Of a stretch of DNA of 64,000 bases, positions 1 to 13,387 are shown piece after piece; the stretch's first letter is position 1; every line of letters starts with the position of its first letter. The notes under the pieces were generated by a model. The model saw only the letters and a list, made by a program, of their open reading frames with translations. It had not been told where the DNA came from and made no database searches. The stretch lies in the NCBI GenBank assembly GCA_016165875.1, contig JABBOT010000002.1, positions 2,257,540-2,321,539 of the forward strand. Reading direction: 5' to 3'. The stretch comes from Acanthopleura granulata (lineage: Eukaryota; Mollusca; Polyplacophora; Chitonida; Chitonidae). The position numbers and the translations under genes were made by a program.

Positions 1-733
1 GGGTTTCATTGACGGCTCTCTCTGAGCTGCATGTAATTATACGGGGTTGCCAAGTCCGTGGGTAAAGCTGGGGGAAGCCATTGAGGAGAGTTGTGTTGAG
101 GCTCAGTTGGGTCAGTAAATAATACAAAGGAGTATCATTTACCTGGTGCTCTCCACCCTAAGCTCTGATAATTGCAGGTGAGTCGCCTTAGCACGCGGCC
201 ACTCATGCACCAATCCACAACTATTACAATTACCTGTCTTGAAACCTTAGAATTGTAGGAAATCCGTGATCCGGATTTAGAGAACGGAGAACCCTCGCTG
301 GCCAATTAAGGAGAGGAAACTTTCTTGGGTTTCCTTCCCATTGATACTTTGGTCAATCACGGGTACAGCCAATGACATGTAAAGACGCGAAGAACACAAG
401 AATTTAAGCTGACCAAGGTCTGCTCGTCCATGTATACGAAACCATTAAAACCAGTGACTGATGGGTGACCGAAATGCACGGTGGCTTCTATTTTATCGAT
501 GGTGGGGCGATGGCTTATCTTATTGTGCTGAGTGAAATTAGCCATGTGCCTGAGTCGGCAGGTAATACCGCTTCGCTCACCGACCAAGCCTCAGCAAAGC
601 CCGTTCAACTTAAACGATGGTTGGATAAATGTATTTTTCACATGCACCCGATCTATAAGTCTAAAAAGCTTTAAACGTATACAGCAAGTCAGTGTTTTAA
701 TGGAAATGTTTTTTTTTTCTTTCTAATTGCTTC
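1..733. other. No gene recognised
   Basis: A strong donor-like site CAG|GTGAGT (exon end 177) has no convincing open exon before it. Short ORFs at 357-726 overlap on both strands and look fortuitous. Confidence 0.5.
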
Positions 734-806
734 GGGGAAATCTATGCGCAGGTTGCTCACAGACCTTCCCACGTACGTAAAGGACCGGAGTGGAAGCCAG
801 CATGGA
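734..806 (-). repeat. SINE family 1 body fragment
   Basis: Contains GCGCAGGTTGCTCACAGACC, TTCCCACGTACGT and GGAAGCCAGCATG, which match the reverse-strand body of the full-length copies. Both ends are missing. Confidence 0.75.
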
Positions 807-1949
807 AAGCTCTTGAAAGAAATTGTGGCTTACTGCTATTCAGTCCACACAAAAGCTTTGTAAACAGAGCATACAACGAATGCATATAATTGAGATTTTA
901 TAACACAAAACGTGAAATCTAATATCGTAGTGATATATAATGCTTACATAATCTTTTTCATGCTTGTTAATCTCTATTTCATGCAAGCAAAAAAAACTTG
1001 CCCTGACGTTCAGTTCAAACTTTGTATACGTGTATATAACTAAAATGTAGTAAATGTACAGCATTTTGCACCCAGTGCTGTCACATTTCTTTTTTGTTTT
1101 GTTGTTAAACTTAATTGCAATAGGCAATTATGATAATGTAAAAACACTAATTTGAAGTTCATTATTTTGCCCTCACGCTGATTCTTCAGTACTTCGCGTT
1201 CGCTATTTAAAGTCTAGTATTTGTACAAACCTCAAACGTAAAATATAAACGCCCGCGGAACTGAATTATGTGACTGTTTTATATCGTGTTATCAGTTCGA
1301 CAGGGAATTTGTTTGCCCTCTCGGAGCAGGTAACACCCGAAAGCTGTACGAAGATAAGCACCGTGTGTATATAACATACACAGAATGAATGCAAGACATC
1401 AGAAACGTTTAGTGATTGTTTAAAAAGACTCCTTCGATCACACACACACATATATATATCTTTGTTACTAAGCTACTGAGACATTTCATTTATCAATGCT
1501 TTTATAACCTTATTCAATAGCGAAGAATATAGAGCAATACTGACCTTACCCTAATCTTTACCTTATATGTGGCATTATGATAAATGGGGTCGAGTCAGGG
1601 TAATGCGTGTGGTGTCGCCGTTGATGTTCTGGATGTTACACCGGACATTCCTCAATGAAAGTATGACATAACACGGCTTTATCCGTTCTCTTTAGTAAAC
1701 ATAAACCATAGAGGGTGTAAAAACATTGTACAGATTCTCTTAGGACCAGAGTAAACATTGATATATTCCATATTAACCAAAAAAAAAATATCCGCACCCG
1801 ATAAAGATCCCCGGAGGACGCTGGACCTGATGAAATAAAACACTCACATACCAGCTCCTGTAGGCACACCAAAGCTGCTATCAGTAGAGTTTAGTGATGT
1901 CCATTTCCATTTATTTACTATCATATACTTGCACTTAATTACGCCATAA
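807..1949. other. AT-rich DNA, no gene recognised
   Basis: Only a CA/TA microsatellite (1438-1460) and fortuitous ORFs. Confidence 0.6.
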
Positions 1950-2080
1950 GGCTACCGCGAATCTCGTAAGTAGATAAGATTAAATCCTATAAACATATAT
2001 GTGATGTTTACGCTATTACCACGAATATCGTAACTGCGTAAGATTTAATGCTATAAACATATATAAACCTCAAATGTGTA
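1950..2080 (+). repeat. 64-bp tandem duplication next to the 93-bp minisatellite
   Basis: TACCGCGAATCTCGTAAGTA at 1953 and TACCACGAATATCGTAACTG at 2017 head two copies ending CTATAAACATATAT. It blends into the 93-bp array through shared TACC(A)CGAA(C/T) words. Confidence 0.7.
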
Positions 2081-2260
2081 TCCAGTACCCGGTTCAAACG
2101 GTGATTCATTAATTATTCAGAAAGTCACATTTATTCAATACCAGCAATTAACCAATTCTGAATGTATTCCTTACCAAGAACCTTACCAACAGATATCTGT
2201 ACACATGAACCTTATATCTATACATTCATTACCACGAACCTCACATCTGTATACCCCGTA

Positions 2261-2540
2261 CCTCAAATATGTGCACTTTCATGCACCCGTTACCACAAAC
2301 CCCCATCCATGTTGCCATTATATTCCACAGTTCTCATATCAATATACCCTGAGCCTCAAATATGTGCACTTTCATGCACCCGTTACCACAAACCCCCATC
2401 CATGTTGCCATTATATTCCACAGTTCTCATATCAATATACCCTGAGCCTCAAAGATGTGCACTTTCATGCACCCGTTACCACAAACCCCCAACCATGTTG
2501 CCATTATATACCACAGTGCTCACCCACCTGCACTCATTAC
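2261..2540 (+). repeat. Minisatellite, 93-bp unit, three copies
   Basis: Units start at 2261, 2354 and 2447 (CCTCAAA.ATGTGCACTTT). The first two are almost identical and the third diverges. Because 93 is a multiple of three, repeats stay in frame and create overlapping ORFs of 182 and 157 codons (2076-2635). I regard those as repeat artefacts, not genes. Confidence 0.9.
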
Positions 2541-2909
2541 ACTGTGGGTCAAATGCATTCATCCTTTACCACTTACCAGTCAGACGAGTATCCATTACAT
2601 ACTTCTCATTTTACCAAGATCTAATCTCGAAATGACAAAGCCGTCTTAAGATTAGAAAAAAAATTTGATTAGTCTTAAATCTGAGTGAAACTGCAAATGA
2701 GTTTAAATTCTGGTTGAAACTTTATTGGTGGTCTTTAGTTATATTCATATAACTGGGTTAAGGTCATCCTTACAGCGCAAGCTTACACGTGGATTAAATA
2801 GGATTAAATGTTGTGATGATATCATTCCGCCAGTTTTATAATGACATGGGCTGATCGCAACACTTCACACTTTCAAACAGGATAAAAACTGTATGGATTC
2901 CTCATTTTT
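2541..2909. other. No gene recognised; possible MITE relic
   Basis: GACAAAGCCGTCTTAAGATT at 2632 resembles the opening of the MITE-like elements at 43.2-43.6 kb, but no partner end was found. Confidence 0.4.
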
Positions 2910-3775
2910 AAATCTTTGTCATATACAGCATAAAGGACGATTTCTGGAAAAAAAAAAACAATCTGATTAATCTCTGAGCCTCTAATCTATCCTTATTAGT
3001 ATACATTTAGTCACGTACCAACCCTGAGACCTGATAACAGAGACAGTGCGATAGTGAGCACCTGTAAGACAAACAAACAGACCATAAAGGAGATATACTT
3101 GGCTAAATAGCCGAACTTAAAAATGGCGATCTGTGATTCTAATCGGCCAGCTGGTATTATCTTTGGTGACACTAATCAATCACGTGACCACTCACTCAAA
3201 GGATTAACGAATCTAATCAATCTCGATTCTGACTGCACAAAGACACTTGTCGAATCGTGAAGAGCTTACAGAGGCTTTCTGAAGCCATAAAAGTGTGAAG
3301 CTGGAACTAACGGCAGGACTGATAGCATTTCTATAAAACGATTCTATGTCATATACAAGGTAAGGGAACTTTTCTAAAAATAAAAAAAAATAATCTCCTA
3401 CTTTTCTGAATGAGCCACTAGCCCATCGTTATTAGCATACGTCTATGATCACGTACAAGCCAGAACTAATAACAGAGATAGTGCAACGTTGAGCACCAAT
3501 AAAGCAAACAAACAGACCGTAAAGGATGTATACTTGGTTAAAAAAAAAAACCCAGCTTTAAAATGGCAACTTGCAATTCTAATCAACAGGCTGATACTAT
3601 ATCTTAGGTGACACTAATCATTAAAAGAATTAACGAATCTAATCAATCTCGATTCTGACTGCACAAAGACACCTGAGGAATCTGGAAGGGCTTAGAAAGG
3701 CTTTATGAAGCCATAAAAGCGTGAAGCTGGAACTAACAGAAGGGTTGATAGCGTTTCTATAAAGCGATAAATCCG
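2910..3775 (+). repeat. Tandem duplication of an unclassified segment of about 430 bp
   Basis: Copy 1 (about 2910-3345) and copy 2 (about 3346-3775) share in order GTCATATACA, GTGAGCACC-like, CAAACAAACAGACC, ATATACTTGG, GGTGACACTAATCA, TTAACGAATCTAATCAATCT, CTGACTGCACAAAGACAC, GAAGCCATAAAAG and GTGAAGCTGGAACTAAC. The offset varies between 420 and 443 bases from indels. No coding signal in either copy. Confidence 0.85.
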
Positions 3776-5118
3776 ATAAGAGACAAAACTACAAATGCTG
3801 CGTGGCTGCTGTGTTTGCGAATCTCTTCCCTTTTTCTTTTTCCCGCTCCACTTTACCTCGTCACGGCGTGTCACAAGAAGACATCCCCCGCCCTCTTCAT
3901 TACGAGTCAGAAGGCCAAGGAAGATAGCGAGAGAGAGCATTAAGCCGAACGGCAGAGATCTCAATTAAAACCTTTTCCTCTCATTAAATCACTAACGCAG
4001 TCGAACTGTTACCACAATGCGACATGCTCGACTGACGGGTGTCTTAATAGGCTCTGGTCCCACGGGCGAGCTTTACCCCCGAGGTCGGGTTGCATTGTGC
4101 GAACCCAGAACATACTAAAAAGAGTTGACGTCCACCTGGGACCATTGTCCATGTCTTATACAGTTGGCATGAAATAATCAATGGTCATTTAATTTTCACA
4201 AAAACGGCGATCAGTTTCAACTCTTTTCTCGCCTTCATTCTATCCATTTAAAACCAGTGTTTAAGTTCTGTTCGCTTTCAAGACCCGCGTGGAAGTCTCC
4301 GGAGAAATATAGCACATGTATGCCGCGACAAATTGCTATAAAAGTGAAGTTGAATTCTTTATGGTCTCCAAAACGCCTCTGGCAAGAGATTTTAAGGTTT
4401 TTTTTCAGCGCAGTGCTAATTTTTATGACCGTTTCCAAGGGAAGGAAGTCTTGGAAATGAATAAATATAATGACAAAGCAAATTGTGCAGAATGTCTGGC
4501 ATTTGAGCATTCGCATGCTGGTAATACCTGAAATTACAGAAATGCCATTTCTTTCTTTCGTTCCACCAAAAGGAATATGAAGTAAGACTCACATTACGAT
4601 TTAAAATTTCATTCAACGCGTATCGAATAACGAGCCCCATTGATAATCTGGCCTTAAATGTAGAGTTCAAAATAATGCTTGCCAACAGAGAGAAAATCGA
4701 CAAAGTATTCACAGGAATTGTGGTTTATACTGAACATTTCATTGTGGAACATTTTACTTTTTTATCATGCACAGAATTTGTTTAACGTTAACAATAACTG
4801 CCAGGTTTATAACTGTTTGGCCTCTCGCCGCACGTATATGCCAGGAAACGACACTCGGCCAGTCTCATTTGTGCAAGTTAACAAAAAGAAAACCCCGATA
4901 CATTTATATCCACTCTATCTCTTTCAGGCAAAGGGCACCTTTCAATAATTTAAACTCTCCATCACATTATGAATTGATCAAAACGGGAATCAAAAGAGTA
5001 TTTCTAAAACATCACTAAATACTTTGAGCCATCTTGACGCATGTGTATACATCTGCATACACATGTTTAACATATCTGATAAAAAGCCACCGCTCTAAGA
5101 GGACAGTCAAAAGTCAAC
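3776..5118. other. No gene recognised
   Basis: Overlapping ORFs of up to 98 codons on both strands (4235-5018) lack splice signals and recognisable content. Confidence 0.5.
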
Positions 5119-5148
5119 CGATCAATCAATCAATCAGTCAATCAAACA
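5119..5148 (+). repeat. Tetranucleotide microsatellite (TCAA)n
   Basis: About seven units of ATCA/TCAA with one substitution. Confidence 0.85.
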
Positions 5149-5648
5149 CAAAATCACACTACAGGTAATCCAGGCGTGAGATTGATTCCAGGGGGGTTTT
5201 GGGTGATTGTGAACCATTACAGTTTACGAGTTGGAGGAATCGGGCCCGATGGCTTGTTGCACACTTGACGCCATATTCACGGGTCGCCAGGTTTTGCCGT
5301 GCATATATACACATACCTCCTGGTCTCTCACTTATATCGTTCATCCATATCCAGCCAGGCGTGATAATGAATAAGACATAAGGTTATACTGATGGCATTG
5401 AACCCTTCTGCCATTGATGCCAATCAGTGTCAACGTATTATACTGTAAATTCCCATCAGTCACTGTACACTGAGAATTTCATTGCTTCTACACATACGGC
5501 ATTCGTAAACTGAACAGCTGTCTTGTATAGATACTAATAATAGAGCTCTATAGGCTAGTCAAACAATCTAACGTAACACCAAGGGGCCAGTGTGTATGGT
5601 GGACGCTCTACACGTGTCTACATTAGGGCTTCACAAACGTCACTGTTG
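5149..5648. other. No gene recognised
   Basis: Nothing supportable beyond two short opposed ORFs at 5159-5381. Confidence 0.5.
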
Positions 5649-5870
5649 TCGATGCTTTGGTTATATGTGGCTAATGGAACACCGTCGTCAATGCTGTGGC
5701 TATGGGTGCGTAATAAAACGCGGTCGTCGATCCTTTGGTTATGTGTGGTTAATGACACACCGTCATTGACGTTTTGGTTATGTGTGGCTGGTAGAACCGT
5801 AGTCGATGCGTTGGTTATCTGTGGCAAATGGGACACCGCCGTCCATGCTTTGGTTATGTGTGAATAATAC
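5649..5870 (+). repeat. Minisatellite, 39-bp unit, about six copies
   Basis: Units open TCGATGCTTTGGTTATGTGT-like and end ACACCGTCG; one copy is 37 bases. A period divisible by three leaves open frames of 91 (+) and 84 (-) codons, which I take as artefacts. Confidence 0.88.
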
Positions 5871-8005
5871 ATGCAGAGTTGAAAGCAAAGAAAGTAGTTA
5901 ACCCCAAATCTCCAAAGTTGCAGTGTATGGCGATGTCGACGAACCCTCCCGCATAATATTCCACACGCTCTTTTTCACAAAAATCAATACAATTCAGTCT
6001 GCAACGAAAAAAAAATAAAAGACCAGCTTTTGAAGGCTTTGGATTACCAGTAAATCATTTACTTAGCACATGTACGGGAATATTCATCCCCAGTTGGCAA
6101 GCTGGCCCGTGAAAAGCTCTCCGTACCTGACCGCCACTGGCGAGTATTGGCTTAATTAAGTGGAGCATTTATTACGTTAATGGAGATAATCTGCTCATAA
6201 AAGAGCTACCTGGCTCACAGGCCTGCGGGTTGTATCCGCAAGTACATGCATGCTCTGTTCAATTGCCAGGTGCGACTCTCAAGCCATACCGGTCAAACCG
6301 CTGCATACATATAGGGACTAATGCTAATATGTAACATCAGAAACTGTCGCTTTGTTTCTTTCCAAAAGAACTGTAGACCTGATTTTCTGAAAGAACGTCA
6401 GGGTAATGAATTTTCTTTTATGACTATCTCTTTTCAAAATACAATCGTCATGGCAAATTCGATAATTCAGCCAAAATGGATTATAGCAGATCCGACTTTT
6501 CATGACACCCTTGTTCCCGGACTGAAACACCTGCCCGAGGGCCTATTAGTGCACCTTTTGAACCGATGCCCTTTGTACAAAAAAAAATCAAGCCGATGGT
6601 TTTAAGGTGAAGCGCAAACCCAGATGGGTTACAGACAGCACTTGTGTCAACGCTCATAATGGTGAATGCCTCTTCTGTTGTCAGAGAGGGTACGCCTTTG
6701 TGGACCAAGTGATTGAATTGTTGCGGAAAAATGCAATAATTCACAGATTCAGCCTTCAAAGTCAGTATACATTGAGTTGTTACGGATTTGTGTGTGTTTC
6801 TTAACAGATCTCTTCAAGTAAAAAAAAATTAAAAAAAAAACAACATGATTTCCTAAGCACAATTGCAATGTATCTTGGAATATTGTTCTTTTTATGATAA
6901 AATGTAATAAAAAATTAAGCAAACTGAAAGAAAACTTTATAATCATACAAAAAGGCTGAGATTTTCGTTATTCAGTTTTTTCCTTTCATTGCCCTCATTA
7001 ATATGGAATTTTAGATCATATGCAAATAGGTGTTTATGTCACTATTTGTTCATTTAAAGAGGAACGGCCGCTTTATTCCGCATCCACAACACGTGGGTGT
7101 TTCAAAGAGATACTTGAGGTCAATTACCTGAGGGGAGAAAAGCTTGACAAAAACATGTCAAAATTGATTAGTATTTGGACATACGAATATTATGTGTTTG
7201 CATTCAACCTGTCCTTCTGTATATCTCCAGCTTAAGTCAACTAAATACATTTAGCAAAACGGCATTAATAAAACATGTCCGCTGTGATGTTTAAACACAG
7301 CTCAGCAATATTTACTTTGATGTCTTTGTTCAAACTCTTTTATGCAAATACGTACACGTTACTGTTGTTACTATACGCTTTCGGTGAATAACTTTCCGCA
7401 AATATGATATAAAAATGTAATAATCGATGGCAGAAGACAGAGACTTCAAACAACGACGTTGGTGAAAGTAGGAATTTTTTAAAAGCCCATATAAAGTATT
7501 TGTGAAACAGGTGAGTGACCGGGATGAGACAATACTCCAAATCAAGGTGGCCCTCAGATGTTTTTCCATCCGTCGGCTTCAACGTAAATTGTCTTTTCTT
7601 CGAGGTTTTTCCAGGTTCAGTAAGCAGTGGTTGATGGTGTCGCACATTGGCTATACACTTGCATGCTCCTATTTAATTTTTTTTTTACGTTTGACTTTTG
7701 CGCCAGAGAACTGAGGTTAATTCCCTCCCATGCACGCAAGCGTTCAGGTCTAAATCTATATAAGCCTCCTCTTTCTCTCTTTGCTAAAGCCTTCATGTTC
7801 CACCAGAGAATGTATTCTTATACCATGCACTGACACATTTATGCCTCTTAATTATGCGTGTGTGACAGAATTTGGTATTCCATGTGCACAGCTATTTCGC
7901 TGTGTACAGGATATCACTGCTCTATGTAGTTATCATCCTAATCATGCCTTGTAAATATGCCATTAATATGTGCTCAATGAGAACAGGAACTGAGAATAGC
8001 TCATT
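5871..8005. other. No gene recognised
   Basis: ORFs of up to 101 codons (6321-6804, 7330-7833) overlap on both strands and show no family signature. Several A runs. Confidence 0.5.
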
Positions 8006-8290
8006 TGATTTATTTATTTGATTGGTCTTTAACGCCATATTCAGTCATTTTTCTTGTATGAGAAGGCTGTCCACCTTCTGAATGGTTCCCGGGGGGTTAG
8101 CCAAATCCATTCATCTCTGGTCAGTTATTGATGAACTTTACCACGTGTAATGTACAGATTTGCACACAGCGTAGGAGGATGTAACGAACTTAAGATTGCG
8201 CAAACGACTACATGCATGAGCGCCGTTGATAGCTAGCTGTCACGAACAAGAGAGACATCTTCAAATCCCCTGAGCTACGCAACCGAACCA
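8006..8290 (-). repeat. SINE-like element, family 3, degraded
   Basis: The left end is a TTTATTTATTTGATTGGTCT / TTAACGCCATATTCAGTCAT tail like those of families 1 and 2. The right end, TTCAAATCCCCTGAGCTACG followed by CAACCGAACC, reads on the minus strand as a tRNA A-box (GGTTCGGTTGCGTAGCTCAG), although the B-box is lost. A different tRNA head from families 1 and 2; single copy in this window. Confidence 0.5.
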
Positions 8291-9640
8291 AAGTTGGAAT
8301 GTGAAAGAAAAGGATATGAAAGCCAGCACGAAAACCTTAACATTTTCTGCCAAAGAACTCTCTGCAGAATTAAGCTCTTGTATTGTCCTGAAGTTCAGCG
8401 TAAGCAAGTCTGACTTTATTTGTCCAGGTATGGAAAAGTAGCCTCTTCATCAAGATTCACCCCGACAGTTTCTGCTTATCAAAGACGATAGAAAAGTCCA
8501 GCATGGTATTTAACCCTATGGTGAGTGCTCTAGTTGTAGTCAAGTACATATAATTACTTAGAAAGGGTATGCAATTGCCTCTATTACGGATGTTTGCGCT
8601 GGCTTTTGTATAGGATCTCTGACCAGCCTGTCCATCTGTCCGTTCCCCAGGGAAAACTGGCCGTTATAGTGTAGTGATCAGTGGCCACCTAAAGGTGAGT
8701 TGTTGTAAAATGTCAGGTGCAGTGCACCTCCAAGTAATACCAGTCCCGTGGACAATGGACCGTATGATATATGATCGATCCGTCTACAAGGACGGTCTTT
8801 GTTCTGGCCATTGATTAATTATCCGAGCCTTGTTTCGAGCTTCATCAGTACCTATTGATTGAACATTATCAATTACAACCGTATTGCCCAGGTACTAAAT
8901 GGACGCGTAAAACATATCCCGGATATATAAACTGCATTGACAATTGACACCTCGTGTGCATTGTGATTGAAGGCATAGAACATATAGAATCTTGTTTGAT
9001 GCGGGTGGGAAGGTATAATTCAGACATTTTAATGGACAAACGACTACCAGAAGAAAACCTGATCTATAAGACGACGCGTTTTGATGGCTGATTCAAGCTC
9101 GCTAAGAAAAAGCCGTTAGCAAACAGGAGTATTGACGGGAAACGACCCTTTTGATGTCCTCGTGCCAGTTGTCTGTAATAAGACCAGACGCGTGTAGCGC
9201 CGTGGCGCTGTGGAGATAAAAGAAACACGATAGCTATCAAAGGGGTGAGAGTGAAGAGGGCTTGTGGTTCCGTTCTTTGACGCTCCAGACGCTGGCACTG
9301 ATCTAGAACTATGCTCGAGAATTCCTTGTTCATCGGCAAGATACCTTCCGGTGCTCGATATTGGCAGCTGTAAGCGCAAGTGTGCTATGCGTTGCCATTT
9401 GGCTTACGTACTTGTTACATATAAACTGAAGTTGCAAGCTTATATTGCCGTTTATTGCAATAGACTGCGAAAAACAGACAGCGTAATCTTTCTCATACAT
9501 GGATTCTTTGTTCTTTAGTATTTTTCTGTTAGAGACATATACTTTGCCAAACATTAAGTCCTTACAAGTTACAATGGCATCATGCATACTAACTGTTTCT
9601 ATGAGCAAACCAAGCGACATATGTATATAGGTTATTTCAC
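8291..9640. other. No gene recognised
   Basis: Somewhat GC-richer at 9060-9380 with two overlapping minus-strand ORFs of 87-91 codons, neither recognisable. Confidence 0.5.
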
Positions 9641-9757
9641 GATTTCACATGCACCTCCTAAGTGCATTATCGTATTTCAAGACATGCTACTCCTGTGTAC
9701 ATGCGTTGTCATATTTCAAGGCATGCACCTCCTGCGTGAGTGCATTTTCGCATTGGA
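9641..9757 (+). repeat. Minisatellite, about 38-bp unit, three copies
   Basis: Units ATTTCA(A)..CATGC.CTCCTG..TG.GTGCATT at about 9641, 9676 and 9713. Moderately diverged. Small ORFs across it are repeat-derived. Confidence 0.65.
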
Positions 9758-11994
9758 TGCCATCATTGCAGAAACATTGCATACCAAAGAAACCAATTTT
9801 TCTCTCTCGAGTTTTTCTTTTCTGTAGACATATTTAATATTGGTCATGCATTTGATCTTGAGCAAATTCCTCAACCATGCATCGTGATCATTTATACAAG
9901 ACCATGTCTTTTCATATCGCGAAAATCGCGTACATACTGTACAAAGGCAAGAGCGTCATTGTTCCAGCCTATCATCTTCCAAACCTGTGACAAATGTCAA
10001 CATAATCGTCTGCCCAGAATGTTGCTCCAGTAAATATTGATAATAAATCATTTGGTTATCATGATCTCTCCAGCCGTGATCTTTACGATATCGAGTTTTG
10101 TTATCACAACGATGTCGTCGCAAAAGCTATAAATTATGCCGACATTTATATGATACGAAAAACCAATTCATTCCAGAGAATCAAAGTCCTCGCACTTCAT
10201 GCTTTGTTTGCTTCCGTGTTTTAATTCCCTTGTTTCCTGAATTGTACGTGAGCAATCACAGACTATAACGCGCACAGAAGCACGCACAAATCTCTTCTTG
10301 TATTCGCCCTGTAGACAGTAACAGCCAATCATTGAAATGATTATGCGAGAAAAGCGAGGATAATCTGTAAATATATACGGAAGGCCATGTGTCATCAACC
10401 TGCAAAAGCTTTGTACAGTTTATAGCTCTGGTTTATATTCTTGAGTAGTACACAAATGCGACCATTCATGTCAAGTGTATCTGTTCATTAACGTCTTTAC
10501 ATTTTGCTATCCATTGCCACCATTCAGGGTTCTTTGTCCATACCTAAGCTGGCACTTTTCTTTCATCGGATCCATTGTCCCTGACAGATGATATCCTAAT
10601 ATCGGACCTTCTGCTGCTGTTGTCCACAGCCAGCTTTCCATTTGTTCCGCCTAGCAATGTGTACAATGTTTGAGGTGCCCGAATCAGAGTTGCATTATTG
10701 TCATGTTATAGGCTCCTTATATGGTAGTATATATAGAGCCATTGAGTATAACTGAGTATCTATTTGGATTCGTCACGATTTGTTTGGAAAAACTGCCTGA
10801 AATGTTTTACTTCCTAAAACAGTTTTTGTCGCTGTGTAAGTATGCTTCCAATGTGTGTGAAATATATTATTTTGAAACAGCGATTCGTGTGTTTAATTCC
10901 ATCTTAGGATAAGTCCTTTGATCTGAGAGAAAGACAAGAACTTTGAAGCAACATACAAGTAAATAATTCCACTAGTTCAAATTCTAATCGATGCCTGATA
11001 TGGTGGCACAAAGAGCAGTGTCAAATAATAGAGCCTCGTTTCTAGAATTCACCTATGGTTAAGAAAACTTATCGGGGAAAATAGCAAAACTGTTTCATCA
11101 CCACGATGCCGTTCAAACCGCTGATCAAGGCGTTCTTGTTAAAGAATGGTTGCTTTATTCATGCAGATCTAACCACAAATTGGTTAGAACTTAATTGTGT
11201 GTAATTTTTGCAGCATTAATGTCTGGGTTTCCTTCTTTTTCTCACAACGACAGTCTTGAAAGAATAAAACACCTTTAAGGCGCGTGCAGACAAGCAAAAT
11301 TTTTGCACGCAAAAATTATTTTAAAGAAATTTACCTCTTGTGTTTCATTCGTTTTCTGATCATATGAAAATCCATATTAATTACATGTAAATGTTTCTCA
11401 GCGGATAATATTCGAACGGGTTTTCAAAAGCCTTATAAGGCCTTATCCAATCAATCGAACCGCATCGATTAGTCTAATGTCAAATAGCTTTTGGAGGTCA
11501 GAACAAAGATTTCTCGTTCTTCAAACAACCGAAGCAAAAGTAAGCAGGTTTTCCGCTTGACCTTTGTGTTAGCATTAGATGAGGCTTTTACTCAAGAGTG
11601 AAAATCTTTAAACTTGAGTTTTTCTTTAAGCGGAAAAGCAGACATGCATGAAACTGGAGTCGTTTGTTTAAACAACATTTGACCTTATGAAAGACGTTTT
11701 AAAAGCAATCAATAAAACAACCGATGTGCCGTAAAGAGCTTCAAATAACGCAGGGTGATTATGGGTAATTGACAATTAACCCGTGATATTGATGGATGTC
11801 AAGGTAACAGGCATATCTAACTGTTGTAACCCTGTAATGATCAATACACTTCTGCACCTTGCTTGTACAACCACAAATGTGCATTTGTCATACATGTATG
11901 AGAGCTCAACGGGTCCTTGGTATATTCATAAAGGCAGGGTAATTAATGACCTGTCTCCAGCTGCTATTTTGTGGCATATATCAGTTCATAACCA
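9758..11994. other. No gene recognised
   Basis: One SRF-like CCTTATATGG (10715-10724) beside a TATA-like run has no exon attached. A small perfect hairpin ATTTTTGC/GCAAAAAT lies near 11300. Confidence 0.5.
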
Positions 11995-12190
11995 GGGCCC
12001 ATGCAGTTTCATGAAAATTTTAAAGTCCTCTTGCTTAAGCAAAAGCAGTCTGCTTAAGCAATGTAATGCTATATGTATACGTAGTGTTTGATTTAAGCTT
12101 TTTTTCAAGAAGCACTAAGTTGGACTGAGATAAAAGCCTTCCGACTTATGAGCAATATACTGAACTTAGGAAGTTACGTGAAACAGAGCC
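11995..12190. mobile_element. Possible MITE-like element
   Basis: The left end GGGCCCATGCAGTTTCATGA and the right end read in reverse GGCTCTGTTTCACGTAA are imperfect inverted repeats. Size and flavour resemble the elements at 43.2-43.6 kb. The interior has TTGCTTAAGC repeated around 12043 and 12050. Confidence 0.35.
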
Positions 12191-13373
12191 GAGCTGAAGA
12201 AGGCAAATAATGCATTTCAGTGATGGCGAGTCGGGTCCAAGTTGAGTTGATCATTGTTCTCTTTCAAGGCACCAGTAAATTTTCACAAATTTGCTGACAG
12301 AACGTTAGGAATGAGTAATACCTACAGAAGAGAAAGGTTCCGTGACCATTATTATCTGGAACAATGTGCACCACGTTGACATGGAACATATACTCGGCGA
12401 GTAGAATCAGTATATATATAGTTATCTTTTATGCCTGTGGCGTTTATTAAGCAAGAAGAAATATTTTCCCTTGCAAAGAATCTCTGCCTGGCTTTTTTAC
12501 ATTCAAGTTAAAAGTAAGAACAAGGACACATGTTGGCATAGCTGCATATATGCACATATCTGATATTTCATACGCAGTAAGTAAAATGTTTCACATGATT
12601 ATATTTATTTAATAAATTGACGACTCTAATGACATACATAAATCATTGATATACATGTGTTTAAAGGTCCGTGCAAAAATTTGATATTTATCGCCTTCCG
12701 GATGTAAAATATATTCTTTGTATATTACATTTGTTAATTGACGGCTCTTCTTCTCTTTCATATATGTGTGTTTACTCTGATAATTCAAAATCGCAATTTG
12801 AAAAGTTCCATTTCTGTGGCCATTCAGTTTACGTTTTGCAAGACGCCGCCATCCTGTTTTTCTTTGTGGAGAATTGTATATAGCTTGATTGTAGCTTGAT
12901 TCAGGTAGGTCCTATATACCAGTGGACCACCATGCTGATATCCTATATAAAAGAGCAGCATTGACATCTGTGAACGGAATGATTCACTGCCCACGCGAAC
13001 ACTTCGCCAATCAAATGACCATATCTACTAAAAGATGATATACACATATAGCGGACCGCACTGAAAGCATGCCTTGGTTAAATAGACTGGATACATCTAT
13101 TGTGTGACCCCTGACATATCTTGATTGACGAAATGAATGGTTTCTTCAGCGAATGTAGATTCGGTAAACTGTGACTGAATGTTCATTTTTTCCCATCCTT
13201 ATATACTTCTGGTAATAATTATAATGTAAACCTCCACGAAGGCCTTTCGCGATGAACGGTGCTATATCTACTAAACACAGACTTCGTTGACTTATGTATC
13301 ACATGTATAGGGTTGTCGTGCACAGATCATACACAACTCAACCATATGTGCGTGCTTCATCATATTTATTTCT
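12191..13373. other. No gene recognised
   Basis: TATATAAAAGAG (12944-12955) looks like a TATA box but no donor follows within 150 bases. TGATTCAGGTAGGTC near 12898 is also found at 24919, at a donor-like site in both places. Confidence 0.4.
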
Positions 13374-13387
13374 TATTTGGGGATTTT

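Noticed and set aside
2076..2635. Overlapping ORFs of 182 and 157 codons
   Set aside because: They translate a 93-bp minisatellite in two frames at once; the internal protein repeat simply follows the DNA repeat.
10715..10736. Perfect CArG box CCTTATATGG beside a TATA-like run
   Set aside because: CC(A/T)6GG is expected several times in a 64-kb AT-rich window, and no exon or gene follows.
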